Shown one piece after another: positions 48,704 through 58,900 of a DNA stretch of 64,000 bases. The stretch's first letter is position 1; each line of letters begins with the position of its first letter. The DNA comes from Poecilobothrus nobilitatus. Lineage: Eukaryota > Arthropoda > Insecta > Diptera > Dolichopodidae. The stretch lies in contig OX352772.1 in assembly GCA_947095535.1 (NCBI GenBank), positions 46,395,445 to 46,459,444 on the forward strand. The letters are read 5' to 3'. A program made the position numbers and the translations under genes. Below the pieces are notes generated by a model that saw only the letters and a program-made list of their open reading frames with translations, was not told where the DNA came from and ran no database searches.

Positions 48704-49034
48704 TAATAAATTGTTACACAAAATTTGATATTTGGATTTTGTGCAAAAACATCGAACCTGCGCTGTCAAAATTTGCGGTAGACTTGACATATTAAAATAT
48801 TGATTCCATACGAAATAAACCTCAAAAAATCAATATTTCGATAATATTTCAATGCAGGTTATCCAAATTAAATTATACGCACCACAATACATTTTTATCC
48901 ATTCTAAAACTATTTAATTTTGCATTAAATTTTGGGCAAGCTCTTTGCATTTAAAGTGGTGACTTCCACTCACGCTCAATTAAATATTTTTTGTTGTTTC
49001 TTGAAATTTGTTGAATGAGATATATAAAGTATCT

Positions 49035-50480
49035 CTTTATACCCGTATGAACTATGTTCAAGGGTATAATAAATTGACCATTACGTTTGTGACACCTTAA
49101 AGGAGTCGAGCTAGATATAGTGTCGAACTAGTGTATAGTGTAGTGTTTGCTACTTAAATCCAACATTTTCGGTCGGCGGGTTCGAGTAGCTACCATACAA
49201 CTTCTTTCTTTATATAGAAATAACTCAGTATCTATTCAAGCTAGGTTTCTGAAATTTTGCAAGTGATGATTAAGTTTTATGGCAACAACTTCTGTAAAAT
49301 TTGGTTGTGGTACTGCGGCGGGTTCGGGTAGCTGCCATATAACTTCTCTGTTTAAATGAGAATAAGTCAGTGTTTATTGAAGCTCGGTATCTGAAATTTT
49401 GTGAAAAGGTGTCTAGTTACATGCCAAAAACTTTTGTAAACTTTGGATGGTCTAGAGCAGCCGATTCAGGCTTCTTACACCTCTTGGAACTTAATGAAGC
49501 TAGTCCTCTGAAATCTTGCAAATGATGATTAAGTTTTATGGCAACGACTTCTGCAAAATTTGGTTGTGCTGGTGCAAGAGGTTCGGGTAGCTGCCGTACA
49601 ACTTCTCTTTTTAAATGAAAATAACTCAGTGTCCGTCCGCACGATAAGTCAAAAAATAAAGGAGCTAGGAGGCTGAAATTTTCTCACTCCAACTCACTCC
49701 ATCAACTCACTCTACCAACTCACTTCATCATAATGTAATACATTCTTACCAGCTCACTCCATCATAATGCAATATCAATAGAACTAACTCAATCTAACCA
49801 ACAATTTTCAAAGTCCTACAATAATAAAATTGTATATGACTTCCGTAACGCTAATTACGAAGGCATTAACAATGTCTTATCTAATATAAACTGGGATGAG
49901 CTGTTAATGTAGCGAGATTTAGATTTACTAGTTCTGGATTTTCATACAATTTTATCATCTATAATTGATAATTATACGTCAAGGATACTAAAAAAACATA
50001 AATTAATAGCACCTTGGCTAGATAGGGACTCAGATCTTTACGTAAACGTAGAAATAAATTATATAAAATTATTAAATCATCAGTTGATCCAAGCTCCGAA
50101 ACTATTAATGAGCATAAAAAATTGGCCGTTGAATGTAAAATGCATTGCATCATACGATAATTACGTTCAAAATATTGGTAACTCCATTTTAAGTAACCCT
50201 AGAAAATTTTTTGAATTTGTTAATACAAAACGTAAGTCGTCAGGTTACCCAAACTCTATATCCTTAGATGGTAAAGTCTAATTTTTCCAAAATTGTTAAT
50301 TTTGCTATTTAAATTCAGCATTTTCGGCTGCCCGGCTCAAGTAACTGCTATTATATTCTTTTATAAGTACATACTAATGTTTATCTATTACAAAATTTTT
50401 ATACCATTTAACTTAAGTCTCCTCCATATTATAAGTTCTACAATATTATCTCTAATGAAGTTAAAAATATCCTTTTGTTA
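49035..50480 (+). mobile_element. HINE-like element, family C, copy with LINE insertion
   Basis: The 5' hairpin TATACCCGTATGAACTATGT..CAAGGGTATAA is intact. Core anchors (TTCGnGTAGCTnCCATAC/T) are at about 49193, 49325 and 49584. Near 49650 the order CACGATAAGTCAAAAAATAAAGGAGCTAGG runs to about 49685, breaks, and resumes at about 50289 with CAAAATTGTTAATTTTGC. The family sequence between these is continuous in the 38.5-kb copy, so the intervening piece is foreign. Confidence 0.65.
49690..50288 (+). pseudogene. LINE relic (linker between endonuclease and reverse transcriptase)
   Basis: The plus strand encodes YDFRNANYEGINNVLSNINW, APWLDRD, SLRKRRNKLYKIIKSS and NPRKFFEFVNTKRKSSGYPN in order across two frames. 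This is the region between endonuclease and reverse transcriptase in Jockey-type LINE proteins, where W(l)..lr.l..kRrkly.. is typical. One in-frame TAG (WDELLM then stop) and frameshifts kill it. A leading CACTCCA-type imperfect tandem stretch (49688-49770) precedes the coding part. It is embedded in a family C element. Confidence 0.75.
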
Positions 50481-50489
50481 TTTCCTTTA

Positions 50490-51430
50490 GCCCAAAATAA
50501 TACAACATCCCTAATAATAATTTCATTTCTTAAATTAATAAAATAAAAAGTCTATTACTTCTATGCGTGTGTTAACATCATTATATTACATATAAGTAGT
50601 ATCGTATACATATAATTATAAGGGTAAATATATAAGATAAATTACAAAATATTGCGATATTGTTTTCTTCTTCTATCTTTCTTCATTTTATATTTAATTT
50701 CATATAACATTGTGATAAAATTCATAGCATCCTTATTATATTTAATAGTTAGATAGATAAATTAAGGATCCTTTAAAAATCCACATATTCTTGCATTACA
50801 CAATTTTTTTTTTAGCTTTTAATGATAGGGATCCTTTAGAAAATTCTTATTATAACTGTTATTCCATATAGATTTTTTTTATTGAGAGATATCCGAAGAT
50901 GAGATGGTTTTTTCTTAATTTATGATAAACCCAATTAAAATAATTATAATGCTGCATATAAATTTTGGAAAATAATGAAGGGATTCAAGAGTATAATTGT
51001 ATAATTTTTGCTTTCATGGTTTTTATGTCAACATTAGTTGGTGGAGAAAACAAAAAATATTATAAGATCAAATTATTTAGAGTCTTAATACTTTATCCTA
51101 ATTTTTTTAAATTTAATAATGGGAGGACTCTAAAATTTCATTAATTTCTGTATTAAAATAAGTTAGGTTAATTTAATTATAGCTTCATTGACAAATAAAA
51201 ATTAATATTTTTCAAGTGTAGCAAAAAATTAAAAATAATTATGACTCTTTGGCAAAGGTCTTAACTGAAGCTTACATTTTGTATTCATGTAGCATCAATA
51301 AATATTTTATTGATTTCATTTTTATTTACAATTAGAACTCAATTTTAATATACAGAAAAAAATAAATCATTCAAGTCATTAGACATCACGTAGGTAACGA
51401 TATTTGCTCAAATGAAAAATTTGCTCAAAA
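50490..51430. other. AT-rich sequence, no gene seen
   Basis: Nothing recognised. Confidence 0.4.
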
Positions 51431-51434
51431 TCAT

Positions 51435-51680
51435 TAACCACTCCTTTCAAACAATTCTAACACAAGAGACACAGCAAGCCCATATCTACACAATGGAAAT
51501 TCGTAGGAGTTATAAAACTGGTTATGGAAACTTATTTATTCTAAGAACTATTAAAATCTGAAACATGCTCCCTTCAAATAAGTCCCGCTCTTTTACTCCA
51601 TTACTCAATTTTACAATTTACACTTATTCAAAAAGAATGTTTTCATCTTTGTCTCGAATTTCACTTTGATTTCTTTCCTT
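51435..51680 (+). pseudogene. Possible LINE reverse transcriptase C-terminus relic
   Basis: The plus strand reads MEIRRSYKTGYGNLFILRTI, one stop, then NMLPSNKSRSF in the same frame. This resembles the C-terminal Rt..lWNsLP pattern of Jockey/CR1 LINEs, with the Trp replaced by a stop. Only one stop in about 80 codons is unusual in this DNA. Confidence 0.35.
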
Positions 51681-51684
51681 TTGA

Positions 51685-52925
51685 TCTATTTGCCTACCTT
51701 ATTTTCTTATATGGCTATAGCAGAGTTGCTGAGACAACAAAAATAACAACACATAGTATAGCTGAGTGCTTTCTCTCAGATCTATGAATATAACAAAATC
51801 TCACATATAATTTCGATCCAAAATTGAAAGTTAACGGTAATATCTTGTCTAAAAAATTAACTGATCTCTAAAGAAAAAGCAGAACATTTTTTTAATAATG
51901 ATGATGATTTTTAAATAATGATGTAATTTTAAAATAATGATGATGATGAGACATTTTAACCTTTATTTCTTATTAATCTGGAATTTTTTTTTTAATCTAT
52001 TTAAAACTTAAGATTATTTAGCACATTTTATTACCATACTTAATGATCCTTCAAAGCTTTCTTTTTTTTTTTATTGAAAAATATTTTCCTTTCCTTTCAA
52101 ATCGTTCCCCTTTTATTTGCTTTGTTTCCTTTTTATGAATTATTTTTAAAAAAAACAAAAATCTATTTTCTAATTTCTTTTTTTCCTGCTCAAAAATAAA
52201 AAACGAATTTTTCATTCCTTAATACGAACAATTTTCTGTTAAAGTGATGATCATTTTATTTTGGAAACTTCCAAATGATTTATGGTTGATTAACTATAAG
52301 CTGACCAATTTTTTTTTGTAAACTCTTTGATTGAACATTATGGGTATCTACTCAGAAAAAAAAAATATAAAATTAATTTAGAATAAATGATTAAAAGTTG
52401 AAAATTAGTATGGTCATCAAAGAAACATGGAGCCTTTTATAAAATAAATAAAAACAAGACTAATGAATATATTTTTAAAAATATATAAATATTAATGTAT
52501 TTATCGTAATTATATGTGACAGATATAGGATACTTAACCAAGAGTGAAATTAAAAAAAAGTGGATAGAATTAATCGAAAGTCAAAAAAAAATCTTTGACA
52601 GTAAACAAATATATGGTTATTTGATGAATTTTTGGTTTTAAAATATAGAATTTAAGGATCAAAATATATTTAGAGATATTTAGAATAGATAAATTATTAA
52701 GTTATGTTGTTGTTCAATCACTTCATTATTAATTGTTTCAATTTAATACAACATAAAAATCGAATTTTTATAATTATTGAGATTTTCATCAGATAAATCC
52801 CACATCCCACAACATTTAAATTAAAATTGGAGAATTTTGTTACCGTGCAGATAATTTGCTAAGAAAGAAGTTTTTCTTTTTTCAAATATTTAATGAAAAT
52901 TTTGATTAACCAAAAAATCGAAAAT
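51685..52925. other. AT-rich sequence, no gene seen
   Basis: Short ATGATGATG patches at 51897-51950 and homopolymers; nothing else recognised. Confidence 0.4.
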
Positions 52926-52929
52926 AAAT

Positions 52930-53147
52930 TTTTCAATGGTGCAAAAGCATAAAACTGAGCAAGAACTCAAATCTCGATTTATCAAACAAAAATTACGTTT
53001 GAACTCATAAGATTTATTTGAAAAAATCAGATTTAAGTAGTTCAAGTTCAGTTTTATGCATTTAACTCAAAAATTACACTTGAATTCTTAGGTTTTGTTT
53101 AAAAAAGATTGATTAGAGTTGAAGCTCAACTTTTGGCATTCGACCTA
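52930..53147. repeat. Foldback element (family F), second copy
   Basis: A left arm with AGCATAAAACTGAGCAAGAA and CTCAAATCTCGATTTATCAAAC faces a right arm with AAATCAGATTTAAG and AGTTCAGTTTTATGCAT. The first arm phrase is partly repeated again at 53060-53145, so the copy may contain an extra half-unit. The arm consensus is the same as at 42081-42245. Confidence 0.6.
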
Positions 53148-53149
53148 TT

Positions 53150-53655
53150 ATTGTATGTCATATGAAAATGTTTGTTTTATTCTTCTTTCAGTCCTAAAAG
53201 AAGCAAAAAAACATCTATTAAGTTATTTTTCATATATTATTCATAATAAACTAAGTTTCAGTTTTTGGAATAATAAAGTCGTCGAGTGCATAATCAAGCC
53301 GTGGACGTAACTGTTGTCCAAGACTATAAACATAAAAATTTTCAATTTTGTGCCACCTTATTTATTTATACAACAGGTGTTTAATTTTCGAAACTGTCTA
53401 ATACATAATATCATTGGCTGGATGTCATATTGAGTGAAAATTCGTATCTAAATAATAAATTATAAATAACAGTAACTTCGAAATTCGAAAGTCTACTGGT
53501 CTTGCACCTTCAAAGTTATGATAATATTTATAAGATTAATATTATTTTAAATATTTATAATGACATTTATTAAATATTTTTATTTCAGATTAAATTTCAA
53601 TTAATTTTTTTTTTTTTTTTGTGGACACGTAAATTTATTCACTTTAAAAATAGTT
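53150..53655. other. AT-rich sequence, no gene seen
   Basis: A 63-codon frame at 53119-53310 starts within the foldback element and has no family features. Confidence 0.4.
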
Positions 53656-53670
53656 TCTTATTATAGACTT

Positions 53671-53855
53671 CTGGGGTCTCAATGACCTAGTGGGTAAGAG
53701 CTTATAAAAATATGCTGTAAACACCGAGGGAGTGTGGGTTCAAATCCCACACACGTTGTAAGAGTTATTCCCCCTTACGACATTTACAGCCACGCCTGAA
53801 CACGAAACGCTGTGTAATTTTCTGTCCACATTTATGTGGCAAAAAATGCAAAAAA
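53671..53855 (+). mobile_element. tRNA-derived SINE (SINE-1), copy 5
   Basis: The head has ATGACCTAGTGGGTAAGAGC and the B-box-like GGTTCAAATCCCAC (G to A in the B box). The body has ACGACATTTACAGCCACGCC and ACATTTATGTGGCA, with a short A tail. An exact 11-bp duplication, ATTATAGACTT, flanks it at 53660-53670 and 53856-53866. Confidence 0.9.
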
Positions 53856-53869
53856 ATTATAGACTTTTT

Positions 53870-54875
53870 AAATAACTGTTCCTAGATTTGTTAGTAAATG
53901 TTAATTGTTAGTTCAATGTGATACCATTTAAAAATATAGAACAGTAGTTTATTTTTCATTTTAAATGGTGAAAATTAGGACAAGTATTTTCTGTATAGCA
54001 ATATTTTAGGCCGGTCACCTTTAACGTGTTGCGATAGTACAAGTATAAAGATATTAATGTCAAGATAAATTTTTAAAACTGGCGCTGGCAGAAATAATTC
54101 ACCTAATTTAGTAAAGTTTCTTCAGTATTTTAACATTAATCAGAGCCTGTTAAGATGTATAATAAAGTTGTATTCCTATTTATAAATTTAGTAAAATAGT
54201 TTAGAAATTTTAAAATACTTTCAACGCGTACTAATAGTAACCTTTACATCGTTTTGGCAATGAAACTCTAATAGAACGATGAAATTTCACAGTTTTATAT
54301 TATTGTATATATTCCTTATCTTAAATTAACTAAAATAACACCAAATTTTAAATTGGTTACCTCAAATAGATTCGACTAGCAAAAAAATACTTTGGTTTAG
54401 AAATGAAAAATTTAATTCTCTAAAGAAAACAATACTATAGTTATTAATTAAGTTCTCGGCTTAAATTATTGAATTTGAGATAGTAGAAAAGGTATAAATT
54501 TAAAAGGACGAACATTTAAATGAAAAATTTTTTTCCTTTAATGTTTGAATTTAAAATTATGATATGGGAAAACAATAAAATAACGTTAACCTCCCATAGT
54601 GGTTGGAACAACGAAAAACCTTATAGTAAAGGTAAAAATGTCTTCTTTAGATAATTTAAACGTGTTTTTTTAGTAACATAAAATATAGTAAAAGAAAAAA
54701 TGTTTTATTTATTTTAGAAGAATTGTTCGTATACAATATATTAAATCATGAAAAATAGTTAAAATTTGAAAATCTATAAAAAATTGATCAGATTTCTGAG
54801 GTATTGCAGTCATTTTATAATATTATTGTTTACAACAATAGTACCTAATTCTTTGATTATTATTAGAGTCTAATG
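53870..54875. other. AT-rich sequence, no gene seen
   Basis: Nothing recognised. Confidence 0.4.
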
Positions 54876-54876
54876 A

Positions 54877-55381
54877 TTAACGAGGAAGACTGTAGAGTTG
54901 ACTGTGTTAACTCTAGGAAACCCTAACAAGCATCACATATCCCTACTGCCATAAAATTTAATCATCTTTCGGAAACTTTAAAAATATTGACCTATAACTA
55001 TATTTACTGCATATATTTATGTAATTTTCGAAGTTGTATGAAAGCTGGACATCTGGCATCACCATCAACGTCACCACGTTGCATCAAACCAACAAAATTT
55101 GATCGAAGTGGTAGCAAAAAATCTTGATTATCTTTTACATAATTTCAGATGTCCAGCTTTTTTAAGTACCAAGATATCAGAATATAAATTTTGAAGCTAT
55201 TAAAGCTACTTAAGCTTATGGCATTACTAACGAAATTTTGCAAAAATTAAAAAACTCAATAGCAACCGTCGTATTGAAATAAAAATGAAATGGTAAAAAT
55301 TTCAAAATCCCAGAGTGATTTTATTTTAGTTATCGTGAGGAAGGATGTACAAATTTATTATACCCGAAAATATCGTATAAA
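54877..55381 (-). mobile_element. HINE-like element, family C-related, complete short copy
   Basis: Both ends are visible on the minus strand. The 5' end has TATACGATATTTTCGGGTATAATAAATTTG (stem TATAC/GTATA-like) near 55381. The 3' end has a GAGTTAAC ACA GTCAACTC hairpin at about 54893-54913 and the terminus AGTCTTCCTCG. Two core half-repeats (AGCTGGACATCTG and GATGTCCAGCTTTT, in inverted orientation) lie between. This short copy shows the complete plan in 0.5 kb. Confidence 0.65.
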
Positions 55382-55476
55382 AATGCATAACTTTTTTTTG
55401 GCCCAACACAATTCAAGTCAATAACACATAAAGAAGAACACATAAAAAAGGAAAAGAATTATTTATCTAAATAATG

Positions 55477-55482
55477 TTTATT
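55477..55482 (-). promoter_or_regulatory. Candidate poly(A) signal of the receptor gene
   Basis: This is the first AATAAA hexamer on the minus strand after the stop codon at 55793-55795, about 310 nt downstream. Transcript evidence is absent, so a different site is possible. Confidence 0.35.
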
Positions 55483-55710
55483 GCGTTAGAGATATTACAA
55501 GACTAGGAATTTTTTTTAAGTTTTTGTGTAAGATATAAATATAAAACTAATACAGAGAGTCAATAGGTAAACTTTATAAAATTTGGGAAAATTGAAAACT
55601 TTTCTGCAATATTTTTTACTAATAAAAATAACTGATTGGTGAATATAAATTAAACAAAGAATCATTAGTATCCTTCCCTCCAAAAAGAACTTTCATAAAA
55701 TATCCAAAAT

Positions 55711-55740
55711 TTGGAATACATTGGAATACATTGGAATACA
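55711..55740. repeat. Three tandem TTGGAATACA units in the 3' UTR
   Basis: Three perfect 10-bp units lie 53 nt beyond the stop codon of the receptor gene, presumably within its 3' untranslated region. Confidence 0.9.
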
Positions 55741-55792
55741 TATTTGATTTTTAGCCATGATGAATTATCTATTCGTTGTTTACATATTGTAT

Positions 55793-55954
55793 TCACAAAT
55801 TCACATATGAAGCTGGTCGTTGCTCTGATGTATTCATATATAACATTTCATTATTATTCGGGACATTTAACATTACCATGTAATTATTTTGGTCATCATT
55901 AGAATTAGATTTTAAATTGTTTTCTTCAAATGGTTTATTCATTTGTAGATAATG
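55793..55954 (-). CDS. Pvr: Receptor exon 11: C-terminal tail and stop
   Basis: Residues 756-808 and TGA (55793-55795). The tail holds YLQM (757), YMVM (780), YMNT (794) and a terminal YVNL (805). By known SH2 preferences the YxxM sites suit PI3-kinase p85 and the YxN sites suit Grb2. Confidence 0.85.
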   Translation of the reverse strand, partial: HYLQMNKPFEENNLKSNSNDDQNNYMVMLNVPNNNEMLYMNTSEQRPASYVNL

Positions 55955-58900
55955 CTAAAAAAAAATCAAATCACCAAAATTAAAAATAATTTAAATCTTT
56001 AATATAAATCATTGTTGTACATACCATATAAATATCACTTTGAAAAAATTTTGATAATTGTTTTTGTAAATCAGAAAAATTTGGTCTGTTTAATGGTTCA
56101 GCTTCCCAACATTTTAGCATTATTTCATAACTTTAATAGGAAAAAGAATATTATTAAAAAAAACAAATAAATATAACAGTAAGTCTATGCAATCGACTTA
56201 TTAATACCCTACACCTGAACAATTAAAATTAAATTAAAAATCCATATGTTATTTTAGATAGCTGTTTAATATAAACTCCTGTGTTGCAGCCACCTCCCCC
56301 AGCCTCCCTTATTCAATTTGTACTAACTTTTAATTTTTTTCTTTTTTAGTTTCGGAGATGTTTGTTAAGCTTTAGAATTCGTCTAGCAGCTATCTGAACC
56401 GCCATTTCTCTTCACTTCACATTTCATAAATATAAGAAAAATATAATAGAGCATCCTTGTAGAAAATTGCAAGGGTCTGTCTTTAATAGGTTCGGAGATA
56501 TGCTTGTTAGGCTTTGGGAGGTGTGTGTCTGAATCGCTACTCCAAATCATCTCACATTTCAAAGACATAGAGTAAATATTACAGTACGTACCCTTGTACC
56601 AATTTTAATGATTCTATCTTTATTGGTTTGGAAGCTATGCTCGTTTGGTCTTTGACTAGTTTGAAATCTTCCAAAATCCGAACCTATTGACCAATTTTTC
56701 CTATTTGCAATCCCCACCTTTCTTTCGTAAAATTCGTTCCCATTAGTAACCGACTATATACATTTCATCACGATGGCTTTATCAGTTTTTGAGTTATCGT
56801 GCGAACGAAGAGACAAACGAACGGACATCATTAAATCAACTCAGGAGGTGACACTGGTTAAGAATATATATACATGTCCATATCTAACTTGGTTCCTTTT
56901 TGTGGTTATAAACACCATACCAAAGTTAATATATCCTATACTTTAGGTGTAGGGTATAAAAAAATAACAAAACAAAACTTACAGATCTTGATTAGCATAA
57001 TTTGGTTTTTCCATACGATAACCATTTTGTAATAAATTTAAAAATTCTAAACCTTTTGCATTAACACCAGGATATGGATTACATCCTAATGAAAATAATT
57101 CCCATAATAAAATTCCAAAAGACCAAACATCTGATTTTATTGTAAATTCTAAATCTTGTAATGATTCTAATGCTAACCATTTTAATGGTAATTGATCTTC
57201 TTCTTTTTTAATATATTTCTCATATTGATTTGAAATATTTTTGGCCAAACCAAAATCACATATTTTAACTATATTATTGTATGTTAACAGTATATTTCTG
57301 GCTGCAATATCACCATGCATTATGTTTCGTTTTGATATATAATCCATACCAAGTGTTATTTGATACGACCAACATAATAAATCAGTTGTATGTAATATAT
57401 TATAAGATTTAGCTACTCCTTCAACTGTTTCTTTAATTGATGAAACAGGAATTGATGTATAATTCGGTATAAGATAATTGTTGTATGTATCACTATAAAA
57501 AAAAAAAAAAAAACCATAAAACATCCACTTAGATCAAAATTTAAGGAAAGCAAAATTAAGAATATGAAATATAGGTACTCACTTTTCCGTGGAATTATCC
57601 ATTTTTTTTATATTAATCTTATCTGTTACTTCATCAATTTCATTTACAAAAATATTTCGATTATTTTTTAAAAATATCTGAAGATTTCCATATACACAAT
57701 ATTCAACAATAAGTAGTAATTCTCCTAAAATAAAACAAAATACCGTAAATTGTTTAATTGAAACAATTAAAAAATGGTCAAAGGATTTAAATATTATATA
57801 AAAGTACCTTTACTAAGGTTTTCTGTTACAGCTCCCAAAAGATTAACAATATTTAAATGTTTCCCTAAATGGATCATTATTTTCATTTCTAAAATTAAAG
57901 AACGTAAAGCTTCAAAATTATTTAAATTTTTAACTGTTTTTACAGCCACTAAAGTTTGTTTTTCATTTTTTATAATTCCTTTTGCAATACCTTTTTGAAC
58001 TATACCGAAATTTCCGCATCCAAGACATTTACCTACATTATAATGTAATAATATAAATTTAAATATAATACATTTTACCAAGTTTCAAAATTTTACCAAG
58101 TTTTAATTTGTTTTTCGGAAATTCGTAACGTTTATCGTACTGTAAATTTTGTATGAAATTTTGCATTGTTAAATCAGATTCAATGATTTTATTCATTTCG
58201 ATACATTTTAATTTTTGATTCCTTTTTCTCTATTGAAACAAAAAAAATAATTATTAATATTATTTCAATATACATTTAATAAAAAAAAAAAACAAAAATA
58301 TATATTCAAACGTTTCACAACACGATAAATATAAGAAATGGTGGCCCAATCGGAATTTGAACTTGAATCTTCACACATTTAAGTCTTTAATACAACAATA
58401 ATAGGGACACAATGATGTGAACAATAGATTCTACACGCGGGATGTTCGTGTTGCAAACGAATTTCTAAGAATTATGATTTAAAACTTGTACTATTCCTCT
58501 AGCTAGCCAAAGAAAACGTACAAAAGATTTACAAAAAGTGAGAGGGCTTCAACATTTTATTGGACATTAAAAGAGTTAATTTTTGAGTAATATTTTAGTT
58601 ATATATCAAGTGAAATGGTTTCATAACCTTGTTAAGCTAATTTAATGGAGTTACCTAATACGGATATTGCTCTCCATCTTGAGTCGAATATAAGCTTGAT
58701 AAATTAAATAAATCGCCGAGAGTAAAATACACTTTTCATCGTCTCAAAAAAAATTAAACATTTTGCAGCATTTTTAGCGAAATTGAAAAATTTGTCATAC
58801 CATACCACATTTTTACTGATTTGCATTTTTAAAATATTCAGACTATAAATCCAAAGTAAATTGTTCGCCTGCTAGTTAAGGCCAAGTTAAAAGGACTTTT

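Noticed and set aside
56383..56568. 61-codon minus-strand frame in receptor intron 9 considered as an alternative exon
   Set aside because: It lies within the family D element and has no splice sites in phase with exons 9 and 10.
57774..57998. 74-codon plus-strand frame
   Set aside because: It is antisense to the kinase N-lobe exon and has no features of its own.
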